Of a stretch of DNA of 64,000 bases, positions 1 to 9,162 are shown one piece after another. Each line of letters opens with the position of its first letter. Within the stretch, counting starts at the first letter, position 1. The notes below the pieces were generated by a model. It had not been told where the DNA came from and did not search any database. It saw only the letters and a list, made by a program, of their open reading frames with translations. This DNA is from Nocardioidaceae bacterium (GTDB taxonomy: Bacteria; Actinomycetota; Actinomycetes; Propionibacteriales; Nocardioidaceae), in the NCBI GenBank assembly GCA_030447805.1, contig JAUJOE010000002.1, positions 310,001 through 374,000 of the forward strand, read 5' to 3'. A program made the translations under genes and the position numbers.

Positions 1-224
1 GTTCCACGACGGCCCTGAGTTGAGATGACACCGTCGGCCTCGAGCTCGCGGTAGGCGCGCGCGACCGTGTTCGCAGCCAAGCCGAGATCGCTTGCGAGTT
101 GACGAACGGTGGGCAGTTTCTGGCCTGGTTCCAGCTCGCCGGTCACGGTCATCGCCGCTACCTGGGTCCTCAGCTGTTCGAACGGCGGGACCACACTGTC
201 ATGGTCGATTGCCAGTAGGGTCAT
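1..224 (-). CDS. GntR-family transcriptional regulator, 3' end cut by window edge
   Basis: About 75 residues are visible, beginning MTLLAIDHD. The stretch ELEPGQKLPTVRQLA followed by NTVARAYRELEADGVI is the winged-helix DNA-binding domain of GntR regulators, placed close to the start as in the short YtrA-like subfamily. No effector domain can be judged because the gene runs off the window. Its ATG overlaps the stop of the upstream membrane-protein gene (ATGA), so the two are probably translationally coupled. By analogy with YtrA-like pairs it likely represses its own operon (inference). This ORF is not in the supplied track and was read from the reverse strand. Confidence 0.85.
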   Translation of the reverse strand, partial: MTLLAIDHDSVVPPFEQLRTQVAAMTVTGELEPGQKLPTVRQLASDLGLAANTVARAYRELEADGVISTQGRRG

Positions 225-1090
225 GCTGTTCGGCTCCGCGCGGTCAGCCGGTGAGCCACGGGGGCCAGATTCGGTCGCTTGCGGACGCCTAGAGCGGCGC
301 CCACGGATACCAGGGCTGCGGCGGTGAAGGTGGCGGGCAGCCACCACGCTCGGTCGGGCAGGAACCAGGTCGTACTGGCCGCTAGTGGCGTCGCGGATAT
401 CGTCATCACGAACAGGTCCCGCAGTCCCACCGCTAACACAATGTCCGCGGCGACGAGCTGGTCCTCGTCTTGGGCACGCAGCGGCGCAGTCAGCAGCCAA
501 CGCTGCCCCACTAGCGTTGTGGTGGCAACCACCCCCAGCAGCGCACCAGCGAGGACCAGAGCCAGGCCAGTCTCGTGGGAAACCGGTATGTCGACACGGT
601 TCGTCAATGCCAGCGTGCCGGCAACGACGCTGGCCCAGCCGAGAACCGCCAGGCCGATCTCGACAGCGATTTCGCGACGGTGCAAGTACTCGGCCATGCC
701 GTGTGGCTGCATTGCTGTGACCCGGACCGGGCCGTGAGGCGGATTGACCGGGAACAAGGCGCTCAGCGACTGCCCGACAGCAGACCCGACAAACAACCCC
801 GCGAGAGCGAGCGCACCGGCGTCGTCGAAGACGGTCGGGTCGGGGAGTATCGACGCCATGAGCCCGGCGCTGTAACCGGCGCCGGTACCAACCGCTCCCC
901 ACACGTGCCGACGAGCCGCTTGGGCTTCCAACCTGGCCCGCACATTCTCGTCCGCCTTGACGTCAGCGAGAGTCAACATTGCGTCGAACGGAGCCATCCG
1001 GGTGCGCACGAAGTACGGGATCCACCGCACGGCGGCAAAGAATGCGAACCCAATCACCAACGCGAACACCGGCGCGAAGATGAGTTTCAT
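221..1090 (-). CDS. Polytopic membrane protein paired with GntR regulator
   Basis: A 289-residue protein with about six or seven hydrophobic segments, starting at once with a membrane helix (LIFAPVFALVIGFAFF). A soluble loop at about residues 35-65 is charged, and the C-terminus ends in a basic tail. I do not recognise a catalytic motif. Its 3' end overlaps the start of the GntR gene by four bases, a common arrangement for small actinobacterial regulator/membrane-protein operons. The promoter should lie in the 1091-1150 interval. Function is unknown; a role in envelope stress or transport is only a guess from the pairing. Confidence 0.75.
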   Translation of the reverse strand: MKLIFAPVFALVIGFAFFAAVRWIPYFVRTRMAPFDAMLTLADVKADENVRARLEAQAARRHVWGAVGTGAGYSAGLMASILPDPTVFDDAGALALAGLFVGSAVGQSLSALFPVNPPHGPVRVTAMQPHGMAEYLHRREIAVEIGLAVLGWASVVAGTLALTNRVDIPVSHETGLALVLAGALLGVVATTTLVGQRWLLTAPLRAQDEDQLVAADIVLAVGLRDLFVMTISATPLAASTTWFLPDRAWWLPATFTAAALVSVGAALGVRKRPNLAPVAHRLTARSRTA

Positions 1091-1157
1091 CGGCTACCCA
1101 CCCTTTCTGTGCCAACCCTTGTAGCATACGTCATGCGACAAAATTTGGACAAGCGCT

Positions 1158-1213
1158 GCGGCGGCGCGCCGGTGTCTCTGACCTGAAAGGTCGAGGGCCC
1201 GCAGCGCCGCCGC
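1158..1213 (-). terminator. GC-rich hairpin downstream of pnkp
   Basis: The arms GCGGCGGCGC (1158-1167) and GCGCCGCCGC (1204-1213) are perfect inverted repeats separated by 36 bases. They lie just beyond the pnkp stop on the minus strand and before the next minus-strand gene. No clear U-run follows, as is common in actinomycetes, so assignment as a terminator is tentative. Confidence 0.4.
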
Positions 1214-1243
1214 CGTCGTGGATGACGAAGGACCGGAACAGAA

Positions 1244-3799
1244 CTAGAGGCGGGGGTCGACCGGTTCCGACTCGAGCGCGAGCACCGCGAACACTGCTTC
1301 GTGGATTCGCCAGAGCGGCTCACCGCGGGCAAGTCGTTCCAACGACTCCAGCCCGAGCGCATACTCACGCAAGGCCAGCGATCGCTTGTGGTTCACATTC
1401 CGGTCGCGCAACCCAGCGAGGTTCTGCGGTTCGGTGTAGTCGGGGCCGTAGATGATGCGGAGGTACTCCCGACCCCGCACCTTGAGCCCCGGCTGAGCGA
1501 TCCCCCGCCGAGTACGCGTCAGGTTGGCGAACGGCTTGACCACCATTCCTTCCCCTCCGTCAGCGGTCAGCGACTCCCACCAGCCGATGCCAGCGGCAAC
1601 TGAGTCGGGGTCGGAGGTGTCAACGCGAATGCGCCGCGTCGGCCGGAACAGGTCAGGCCCGGCCTCGACGAGCCGATCGGCGACCTGGAGGTGCCAGCCG
1701 TGGTCGCGATCGTGATAGGTCCGTCCCTGCGTGGCGAGCACCTGGAAAGGCGCGATGCCGACCCCGTCGAGTCCGTCGGTGGGCCAGCAGTACCGCCGGT
1801 AGGCCGCGGTGAAGGCTTCCGCATTGGCGGCTCGCGCGCGAGTCCGCTCGAGCAGGCCGTCGAGGACGACCCCCCGACCACGAGCGGTTTGCATCCCCGC
1901 GAGCGCAGCGGGGAGCGCTGCTCGCGCGGCCGCGCCGACGGCGGCGTACTGGTCCCGCAACAAGTCCTCAGCCTTGGCCGACCACGGCAGCAGCTCAGAG
2001 TCGAGAAGGATCCAGTCTGTGTCGAGCTGTTTCCACAGCCCGGCGGCGTCGACAGCCGACCGGACTCGGTCGAGGAGCGCCTTGCTGAGGTCAGGGCCGA
2101 AGAACGACCTGCCAGTGCGCGTGTAGACCGCACCCGATTCACCACCGGTCGCGCCGAACCGGGCCACGGCGACCGAAGAGTCGCGGCAGACGAGGACTGT
2201 CGCCCGCGAGCCCATGTGCTTCTCTTCGCAGATCAGGTCCGTGACCCCGCTCGAGTCGTACGACGCGAACGCCTCGTCCGGGTGTTCGAGCAGGCCCGGA
2301 CGCTTCGATGTGGCGGCCGGCGCCATCGCTGGAGGCAGGTACGGAAGCCATCGGGGGTGCAGGGCGAACCGGCTCATCACCTCCAGCGCACCTGCCGCGT
2401 TCTCCTCCCGGACCGTCACGCGCCCGTGATGAGCAGTCTCGACGACCCGTTTCCCGAGCACATCGTTGATGTCGAGCTGGTCGTGGTGACGTACGTCGAC
2501 GGGTGCAGGCTCACCGGCCACCGGGAACGGCTTCACGGGCTCGTACCAGACCTTCTCGGCTGGCACCGAGACGACTTCCTTCTCCGGGTACCGAAGGGCG
2601 GTCAGCTTGCCGCCGAACACGCAACCCGTGTCGAGGCACATCGTGTTGTTCACCCATTCGGCCTCCGGCGTGGGGGTGTGCCCGTACAGCACCATCGCCT
2701 GGCCGCGGTAGTCGTTCGCCCAGGGGTAGCGAACCGGCAAGCCGAACTCGTCCGTCTCGCCGGTCGAGTCGCCGTACAGGGCGAAGCTGCGGACCCGCCC
2801 GGACGCGCGGCCGTGGTAGGCCTCCTTGAGGCCGGCGTGGGCAACGACGAGGCGACCGTCGTCGAGCACCAGGTGCGAGATCAGGCCGTAGCAGAACTCC
2901 GCGACTTCGTTGCGGAACTCCTCGGTCTCCGCGTCGAGCTGGGCCAGCGTCTCGACCAGCCCATGGGTGACCTGCACCTGCCGTCCCCCGAGCGCTCGGA
3001 CGAGCTTGTTCTCGTGGTTGCCCGGCACGCACAGCGCGTGGCCCGACTTGACCATGCCCATCACCAGGCGAAGTACTCCCGGCGAGTCCGGACCGCGGTC
3101 GACAAGGTCACCGACGAAGACGGGCCGTCGGCCTTCCGGGTGAACGGCGTCGACTGGGCGGTCGCGCTCGTCCCGGTTGAGCCGGTAGCCGAGTGTGTCG
3201 AGCAGCGTCTCGAGCTCCGAGCGGCAGCCGTGCACGTCCCCGATGACGTCGAAGGGTCCGTGCTCGTGTCGGAAGTCAGTGAGCAGCTTCTCCCGGACGA
3301 TCGTGGCGGCGGCGACCTCTTCGACGCTTCGCAGCACGTGGACCTTACGGAAGCCCTCCTTGGCGAGGCCGCGCAGTGACCGACGCAGCTGCTCGCGCTG
3401 CCGCCGTACGACCGCCACGCCGAAGTCCCGGTCCGGTCGGTTGGCGGTGCGGGCGACGCACAACTGCTCGGGAAGGTCGAGCACGATCGCGACCGGCAGT
3501 ACGTCGTGTGCCCTCGCCAGCTCGACCAGCTCCCGACGCGCATCGCGCTGCACATTGGTGGCGTCGATGACCGTCAGCCGGCCGGCCGCCAACCGCTTTC
3601 CGGCGATGTAGTTGAGCACGTCGAACGCGTCGGCGGTGGCGGCCTGGTTGTTCTCGTTGTCGGAGACCAGGCCGCGGCAGAAGTCGCTCGAGATCACCTC
3701 GGTCGGGGCGAAGTGGTCGCGGGCAAACGTCGACTTTCCGGAGCCCGATGCGCCGATGAGCGCAACGAGACTGAGCTCGGGGATGGCGAGTTCGGTCAT
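1244..3799 (-). CDS. pnkp: Polynucleotide kinase-phosphatase-ligase Pnkp (RNA repair)
   Basis: An 851-residue three-domain enzyme of the bacterial Pnkp family. The N-terminal 5'-OH polynucleotide kinase carries the P-loop GASGSGKST at 16-24. The central metallophosphatase has GDVHGC (187-192), VGDLVDRG (about 229-236) and GNHE (260-263). The C-terminal adenylyltransferase/ligase has the nucleotidyl lysine motif EEKHMGSR (525-532, Lys527). In characterised homologues the kinase and phosphatase heal broken RNA ends and the ligase domain seals them with Hen1, which methylates the repaired junction. Length and domain order match the family and the reading frame is intact. The start overlaps the hen1 stop by four bases (ATGA), so both proteins should be made from one transcript. 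Confidence 0.96.
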   Translation of the reverse strand: MTELAIPELSLVALIGASGSGKSTFARDHFAPTEVISSDFCRGLVSDNENNQAATADAFDVLNYIAGKRLAAGRLTVIDATNVQRDARRELVELARAHDVLPVAIVLDLPEQLCVARTANRPDRDFGVAVVRRQREQLRRSLRGLAKEGFRKVHVLRSVEEVAAATIVREKLLTDFRHEHGPFDVIGDVHGCRSELETLLDTLGYRLNRDERDRPVDAVHPEGRRPVFVGDLVDRGPDSPGVLRLVMGMVKSGHALCVPGNHENKLVRALGGRQVQVTHGLVETLAQLDAETEEFRNEVAEFCYGLISHLVLDDGRLVVAHAGLKEAYHGRASGRVRSFALYGDSTGETDEFGLPVRYPWANDYRGQAMVLYGHTPTPEAEWVNNTMCLDTGCVFGGKLTALRYPEKEVVSVPAEKVWYEPVKPFPVAGEPAPVDVRHHDQLDINDVLGKRVVETAHHGRVTVREENAAGALEVMSRFALHPRWLPYLPPAMAPAATSKRPGLLEHPDEAFASYDSSGVTDLICEEKHMGSRATVLVCRDSSVAVARFGATGGESGAVYTRTGRSFFGPDLSKALLDRVRSAVDAAGLWKQLDTDWILLDSELLPWSAKAEDLLRDQYAAVGAAARAALPAALAGMQTARGRGVVLDGLLERTRARAANAEAFTAAYRRYCWPTDGLDGVGIAPFQVLATQGRTYHDRDHGWHLQVADRLVEAGPDLFRPTRRIRVDTSDPDSVAAGIGWWESLTADGGEGMVVKPFANLTRTRRGIAQPGLKVRGREYLRIIYGPDYTEPQNLAGLRDRNVNHKRSLALREYALGLESLERLARGEPLWRIHEAVFAVLALESEPVDPRL

Positions 3800-5226
3800 G
3801 ACGCCGCTTGCTGGGCGTCGTCTGTGCGGCTGAACACGGCCATCTGCGTAGGAGGCCCGACCTCCGGGTCGTCATCGCCGATCGGGGCGAACCGGACGAC
3901 GTAGCCGGTGCGTTCGCACACCGAAGTCGCCCAGGCGGCGAACTCGGCCCGGGTCCATTCGAACCGGTGGTCGCGGTGGCGCATCGTCCCGGCAGCGAGC
4001 CGCTCGTACCGCACGTTGTGCTCGACGTTCGGGGTCGTGACGATGACGGTCCTGGGTCGGGCCTGGGCGAAGACCGTGTCCTCCAGCGCGGGGAGGCGCT
4101 GCGGGTCGAGATGTTCGACGACCTCCATGAGGACGACCGCGTCGTAGCCCGCCAAGCGCTCGTCCCGGTAGGTCACCGACGACAGCATCAGTCGGAGTCG
4201 GGCTCGTTGGCTGTCGGGCATCCGGTTGAGGTTCAGCCGCCGCTCGGCGACCGCAAGCGCCCGCGGAGACACGTCGACGCCAAGAACCTCGCTGAACCTG
4301 GCGTCCTGGATCAGCTCCCGAAGCAGCGCGCCCTCCCCGCAACCGAGGTCAACGACGCGGGCTGCTCCCTCCTGTCGGAGTGCCTCGAGGACCGCCTGCC
4401 TTCGTCGGGCCACCAGCGGGAGGGCGTCGCGCGCCTCCTCGTCGTCGTTGACAGCGTTGTCCAGGGCTTCCGGCGGAAGGTCGTCCACTTCGGCCAGTCG
4501 GGACGTGGCCGTGGCGACGAGCTCCCGCTGATGGGCGAGGTATCGGCGGGTGATGAGCTCGCGCTCCGGGTGATCGGCCAGCCAGCCGTCACCGGCGCGG
4601 ACCAACTTGTCGACCTCGTCGGATGACACCCAGTAGTGCTTGGCGTTGTCGAGCACCGGCAACAGCACGTACAGATGCGACAGCGCCTGCGCGAGCACCA
4701 TTGTTCCTCGCAGCCGCGTCTGCACGTATCGAGAGTCGCCCCAGTGGGGGACTGTCTCGTCAAGTGCGATCGGGGTTGCCTCCACCGACCACCCCAGCGG
4801 CTCGAAGAGCTGCCGGACCATGGGGGCGCCGCCCACGCTCGGCAGAGCCGGAAGGTGGATCTCCAGCGGTAGCGGCCTGTCGACCAGGTCGGGCTTCGCG
4901 GCGCACGTGCCGGCCATCGCGGTCCGGAAGACCTTGCCGAGCGCGACGGCGAGCATCGACGACGCGGCGTACGGCCGGTCGTTGACGTACTGGCTCAGTG
5001 CGGACGCATCGCCGCCGTACCTCCTACCGCGGACCAGCTCGATCGGGTCGACTTCAAGGACCAGCGCCACGGTGCACCGCTCGTCCGTAGCCTCCGGGTA
5101 GAAGACGTGCGCGTTGCCGGCAGAGACGTCGAACTGCTGCGCGCGGTCGGGGTGCTTGTGCAGCAGGTAGCCGAGGTCCGTCGCCGCCGGCGCCGTCGAG
5201 GTGATGGTCAGGTACACCGGCCACAT
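3796..5226 (-). CDS. hen1: Hen1, 3'-terminal RNA 2'-O-methyltransferase
   Basis: A 476-residue protein with the bacterial Hen1 layout. The N-terminal domain of about 240 residues (TDLGYLLHKHPDR near the start) is the ligase-activating region. The C-terminal SAM methyltransferase has DLGCGEG at 293-299 and the metal-binding cluster EVVEH at 368-372, followed by HRDHRFEW near 418-425. Known Hen1 methylates the 2'-OH of the 3' end before ligation, protecting repaired tRNA from the same ribotoxin. The ATG at 5226 gives the usual short lead-in MWPVYLTITS. It is the first gene of the hen1-pnkp operon. The divergent DinB gene starts about 90 bases upstream, so that interval holds both promoters. Confidence 0.96.
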   Translation of the reverse strand: MWPVYLTITSTAPAATDLGYLLHKHPDRAQQFDVSAGNAHVFYPEATDERCTVALVLEVDPIELVRGRRYGGDASALSQYVNDRPYAASSMLAVALGKVFRTAMAGTCAAKPDLVDRPLPLEIHLPALPSVGGAPMVRQLFEPLGWSVEATPIALDETVPHWGDSRYVQTRLRGTMVLAQALSHLYVLLPVLDNAKHYWVSSDEVDKLVRAGDGWLADHPERELITRRYLAHQRELVATATSRLAEVDDLPPEALDNAVNDDEEARDALPLVARRRQAVLEALRQEGAARVVDLGCGEGALLRELIQDARFSEVLGVDVSPRALAVAERRLNLNRMPDSQRARLRLMLSSVTYRDERLAGYDAVVLMEVVEHLDPQRLPALEDTVFAQARPRTVIVTTPNVEHNVRYERLAAGTMRHRDHRFEWTRAEFAAWATSVCERTGYVVRFAPIGDDDPEVGPPTQMAVFSRTDDAQQAAS

Positions 5227-5314
5227 TCTTCCCGATGCCTGTCACGCTGGCTTGCGAATTGAGGTGCTGTCAGTACCGTTGCCCCGGCAGCTCCCCATGA
5301 CAGAGGAGGAATGG

Positions 5315-5853
5315 ATGGGCCGTGAGCCCTCTGACGACGCAGCGCGTGAGTTGTTGCGGGACGCCTTCTCGAGGGTGCGTGACCAAGTCGAGCTGATTTG
5401 TAGTGCCATCAGCCAGGAGCAGGCGACGTACCGCCCGGTCCGGATGCGAACACGATCTCGTGGCTGATCTGGCACCTAACGAGAATTCAGGACGACCACG
5501 TGTGCGGGTTGAGTGGCGAGGAGCAGGTATGGACGCGGGACGGCTGGTGCGACCGCTTCGGCCTGCCATTCGCTTCCGACGTCCACGGTTACGGCCACAG
5601 CAGCGCTGACGTTGCCAAGGTGCAAGTTGGCCCCGAGTTACTCGACGGCTACCACGCGGCTGTGCACGCCATGACGCTGCGGTACGTCGAGGGAGTGACT
5701 CCCGGCGAGCTTGCTCGCGTCGCCGACACGAGCTGGGACCCACCGGTCACGGCAGGCGTGCGCCTGGTCAGTGTTATCGGCGACTGCCTGGCGCACCTAG
5801 GCCAAGCCGACTATGTCCGTGGACTCGCGGAGCGGGCCGGCGTACACACGTGA
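5315..5853 (+). CDS. DinB / DUF664-family protein, frameshifted
   Basis: Two frames join into one DinB-like four-helix protein of about 180 residues. The first part starts MGREPSDDAARELLRDAF after a strong GAGGAGGA ribosome site. The second reads DANTISWLIWHLTRIQDDHV and runs to 5853. The WHLTRIQDDH motif is typical of DUF664/DinB proteins, which bind metal through scattered histidines and are linked to mycothiol-dependent or other thiol transfer reactions. The frame changes near 5440, where restoring one base in CGCCCGGTCC gives the expected RPGPDANT. A real disruption is possible but sequence error is more likely. The substrate is unknown. Confidence 0.75.
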
Positions 5854-6032
5854 GACAGGAATGGACACGCTCAGTGCGGGCACGTCCCCCGCCAAGGGCA
5901 AAGCCTCAGCCTCCGAACACGGCGTGACACTTCCGCCCGTCGCGCCGATTCGTTTGTCAAGACCGACAGCAACGGCGCGGAGTACAAGTTGACGCGGTGC
6001 AGACGAGGAGACCGCCTGGTTACGATCTTTGA

Positions 6033-7430
6033 GTGAATGACTCGGTGGTGCATGTCGAGCCGTTTGTCTACCTCGGCGATGTGTCTCACGACCGTGTGCT
6101 GGTGGCGTGGGGTGCCTTCTGGTTCCGTCGACGCGATTCTTCGTCGCGGTGGGACATCGTGGACGATCAGCAACTGCAAGAGCTGACGGGTCGCCATACC
6201 TGTGTGGGTGCAAGTGCCGAACCGTTCGGGGACAGTCGAGTCCAGGTGGTTGATGTTGACGGTCGGGTCGTGGCTGAAGCCGGAACCTCTGATCGGTCCT
6301 GGGTGTGGTTGGAAGGTTTGCAGCCGGACACCGAGTACCGGTACCGGGTGATGGTCGATGGTTCGCCGTGGGCCGCCGGGGAGCGATGTGACTGGGTGCC
6401 GGTGCCACACGGCGGTTACGACCTTGCCGCCGCGGGTCGGTCCTACGACTTGCGCTTCCGCACACATCCGGACCCAACGGAGCCGACCCCACCGGTGCGT
6501 TTCGCGGCCTTCGGGGACTACGGGGTTGGCATCAAGTCGGATACCGAGTCCAGCCGTCGACAACGCCGTATCGGCGAGGTGCTGGACCTGGTAGTGGCTG
6601 AGCGGGACGTGCGGTTCGTGGTCTCGTTGGGCGACAACATCTACCGCGGGGAGCGGGGGACGGTCGACGACGAGAGCGGAGGGGAGGACGACGACTGGTA
6701 TTCCAGCTACTTCCAGCCCTACCGGTATGTGTTGGCGAGAGTGCCGGTGTATCCGGCGGTGGGAAACCACGACACTACCGACACCGAGGGCAGCGACGAC
6801 CGCGCGCAACTGGAGGACAACTTCCACACGGCGACACGTTTCGGGGAGAACAGCGCCGGCAGTTCAATACGGCCGGGGCTGTTCTACACGGTCAAGTATG
6901 GGCGGGACGTCGAACTGGTCTGTATTGATTCCTCACAAGCCGTACCCGAGGAGCACGTCCACCGATTCTTCCAAGACCCGCGTCACCACGACTGGTTGCG
7001 CAACGTGTTCGCCCAACCGTCAGTCAGGTGGCGGATCCCGTTCTCACACCATCCCGTCTATTGCGCGGGTCCTTCGCACAGCAACGACGCCGAGATGCTG
7101 GAGACATTAGTTCCCTTGTTCGACCGAGGCGGTGTGCGTTTGGTGCTCGCCGGTCACGAGCACAACTTCCAGCTCTCTGAAGTGAACGGTCGTACCTTCG
7201 TGGTGTCCGGCGCCGGAGGCAATTTGCGTGAAGAGCAACCAGCCAAGTTCGCCGAGGCACATACGCAGGCGTGGACGGGTCAGGCGCACCTTCTGCTGGT
7301 CGAACTCAGCGACAGTCAAGCCACGCTTACGCCGGTGTCAGGTCTCATGCCCGATGGCAGCCTGCATTTGATGACAGCGATCACTCCGGATAATCAGATC
7401 GCCAGCCCGCCATTCGTCGTCAGGCAGTGA
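6033..7430 (+). CDS. Purple-acid-phosphatase-like metallophosphoesterase
   Basis: A 465-residue protein. Residues about 1-150 form a fibronectin-III-like N-terminal domain ending in GLQPDTEYRYRVMVDG. The rest is a calcineurin-like metallophosphoesterase with GDYG, LGDNIY, GNHD, FSHHPVY and AGHEHN, in the correct order for a dinuclear metal site. This is the plan of purple acid phosphatases and PhoD-like enzymes. No signal peptide is evident at the GTG start used here (MNDSVVHVEP), so it may act in the cytoplasm or have a start I cannot place. Neighbours give no pathway. The reading frame is intact. Confidence 0.85.
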   Translation: MNDSVVHVEPFVYLGDVSHDRVLVAWGAFWFRRRDSSSRWDIVDDQQLQELTGRHTCVGASAEPFGDSRVQVVDVDGRVVAEAGTSDRSWVWLEGLQPDTEYRYRVMVDGSPWAAGERCDWVPVPHGGYDLAAAGRSYDLRFRTHPDPTEPTPPVRFAAFGDYGVGIKSDTESSRRQRRIGEVLDLVVAERDVRFVVSLGDNIYRGERGTVDDESGGEDDDWYSSYFQPYRYVLARVPVYPAVGNHDTTDTEGSDDRAQLEDNFHTATRFGENSAGSSIRPGLFYTVKYGRDVELVCIDSSQAVPEEHVHRFFQDPRHHDWLRNVFAQPSVRWRIPFSHHPVYCAGPSHSNDAEMLETLVPLFDRGGVRLVLAGHEHNFQLSEVNGRTFVVSGAGGNLREEQPAKFAEAHTQAWTGQAHLLLVELSDSQATLTPVSGLMPDGSLHLMTAITPDNQIASPPFVVRQ

Positions 7431-7547
7431 ACCCGCGACCGCGAGCGGTCACCACAGGAGTGGCGGAGTCCGTTGCACCGCGCCACCCCTCGGGCCGTCC
7501 CTGAAGTTGCCCAGCCGCCCGGGGCGGGTGAAGTCAAGTTCGGCAGG

Positions 7548-8468
7548 TCACCGCGGCGGGTACTGCTGCTGGTCGCCGTACGACGGAGCTGATGCGCCTC
7601 CGGCCGGCGGAGGTCCGAAGCTCTGCGTCGGCGGCGGACCCTGGTACTGGCCCTGCGGCGGACCCTGGTACTGGCCCGGCGGCGGACCCTGGTATTGACC
7701 CTGCGGCGGACCCTGGTACTGGCTCTGCGCCGAGCTCATCTCGCTCTGCGCGCGTTGCCGACCGGCCTGGATGTCCTGCTTCATCTGCTCCTTCTGCTGC
7801 TGTCCTGCCCGGTAGGCGTCCTCGAGCATCTTCTGCGCGATCGGTCGGCCACCAAGGCCGAAGGCGAGGGCGAGGCCGAGCGCCAACGCGAACATGGTCG
7901 CCGCGAACGTGATCCGTACGATGTCCTCAGCGATCTGCAGCTGGTCCAAGATCATGAACAACGCAATGACCATCACCAGCGCCGGAAGCACACTGGCGGC
8001 CACCTTGCCGGTGGGCGTGTCGCCCATGACGCGCAGAATCGCCGCCGCGACGGCGCCGGCGATCAGCGCCGCAACCACGAAGATGACCATGGCAACGACG
8101 ACGTTGGGCAGGTAGGCCAGGACCTGGTTCATGAAGACGGTCAAGGCGGGGATCTTCAGGGCGCCGATCGCAGAGAAGAAGAAGAAGGCGAAGACCAGCC
8201 AGAAGATCACCGTCGCGATGCCGTTGGACGGACTGGCGCCGGGGCTCACCGCATCGACGTACTTGCTGGCGTCGGACTCGTGCAGCCGCCGGTCGATGCC
8301 GAGCTTCTGGAGACCCTTGCTGACCAAGGTCTTGATGATCTTGGCCACGATGTAGCCGATCACCAAGATGACGATGAACGCCAACAGGTTCGGAAGAAAA
8401 GCGAAGAACGTGTTCAGCGCCTGCTGGAAGCTCGTTTCTACGTCGACGGCAAGCTGGGTCTCGCGCAC
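7548..8468 (-). CDS. TM-helix (CmpX/MscS-related) membrane protein with QYQGPP repeat tail
   Basis: A 306-residue protein. After a short cytoplasmic start come several hydrophobic helices: LPNLLAFIVILVIGYIVAKII, then VIFWLVFAFFFFSAIGAL, a third helix pair, and FALALGLALAFGLGGRPIA. The GYIVAKII...KGLQKLGID pattern is the conserved TM-helix repeat found in channel-like CmpX proteins related to mechanosensitive channels. The last 75 residues are a low-complexity Gln/Pro/Gly tail built on repeated QYQGPP units. It likely sits in the inner membrane as a small channel or scaffold. It is monocistronic and followed on the minus strand by no close partner. Confidence 0.8.
   Translation of the reverse strand: MRETQLAVDVETSFQQALNTFFAFLPNLLAFIVILVIGYIVAKIIKTLVSKGLQKLGIDRRLHESDASKYVDAVSPGASPSNGIATVIFWLVFAFFFFSAIGALKIPALTVFMNQVLAYLPNVVVAMVIFVVAALIAGAVAAAILRVMGDTPTGKVAASVLPALVMVIALFMILDQLQIAEDIVRITFAATMFALALGLALAFGLGGRPIAQKMLEDAYRAGQQQKEQMKQDIQAGRQRAQSEMSSAQSQYQGPPQGQYQGPPPGQYQGPPQGQYQGPPPTQSFGPPPAGGASAPSYGDQQQYPPR
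7633..7728. repeat. Four 24-bp tandem repeats in the channel-like gene
   Basis: Four consecutive 24-bp units beginning GGCGGACCCTGGTA (7633, 7657, 7681, 7705) encode the repeated QYQGPP(Q/P)G octapeptide of the C-terminal tail. Units differ by one to three bases. Confidence 0.9.
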
Positions 8469-8581
8469 CGCAACCTCCTGAGATATCGAATGCCTGCGCC
8501 GCCATGTTCCCCCAGACTGACAATGTAAACCTGCATGCGTGAGGAGACGCTGCGCTAGTCAGGAGATCGGACAGGAGTTTG

Positions 8582-8654
<73 letters not shown>

Positions 8655-8706
8655 CGAAGCCAACGAAGCATATCAGCGGCCCGGCGGCTCGCCGTAACAT
8701 CGGCAC

Positions 8707-9105
8707 GTGGCCGAAGACGAGGCGGTGGTGGACGACGTACGCCGGGCGTGTGCCCATCTGCCCGAGGTCGAGGAGCGGCTCAGCCACGGGGTTCCCACCT
8801 TCTTCGTGCGGGGCAAGAAGTCGTTCGTGACGGTGTGGTGGCGGGGGCATCACGACCTCGACTTCCCGCACCTGTGGTGCGCCGCCCCGCCGGGAGCCCA
8901 GCAGGCGCTGACGGCCAGCGAGCCGCAGCGGTTCTTCCGGCCGCCGTACGTCGGCCACCGCGGCTGGGTCGGCGTCCGCCTTGACCGCGGCATCGACCTT
9001 GCCGAGCTCGCCGAGCTGTGCGAGGACGCCTACCGCACCGTCGCACCTGCAGCGCTCGTCCGGCAGGTCAACGGCGACGAGGAGCAAGACGCGGCCCAAA
9101 GTTAG
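8707..9105 (+). CDS. MmcQ/YjbR-family protein
   Basis: A 132-residue protein read from a GTG start. The pattern LPEVEERLSHGVPTFFVRGKKSF followed by FRPPYVGHRGWVGVRL is characteristic of the MmcQ/YjbR (DUF419-like) family. These small proteins have a CyaY-like fold and unknown molecular role, with proposed DNA-binding or double-wing structure. The gene starts about 50 bases after tRNA-Lys on the opposite strand and has no obvious operon partner. The frame is intact. Confidence 0.85.
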   Translation: MAEDEAVVDDVRRACAHLPEVEERLSHGVPTFFVRGKKSFVTVWWRGHHDLDFPHLWCAAPPGAQQALTASEPQRFFRPPYVGHRGWVGVRLDRGIDLAELAELCEDAYRTVAPAALVRQVNGDEEQDAAQS

Positions 9106-9162
9106 CCGCGGGTTCACGCAGTTCTCGCCGGCGGTTCCCCGGTCGAACTTAGGTTCGGTCGT

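Noticed and set aside
1691-3379. 562-aa plus-strand ORF opposite pnkp
   Set aside because: It is the antisense shadow of the intact Pnkp coding region, with Arg/Val/Glu-rich composition and no motif.
7695-8528. 277-aa plus-strand ORF opposite the TM-helix protein
   Set aside because: Histidine/Asp-rich antisense of a membrane protein with clear helices.
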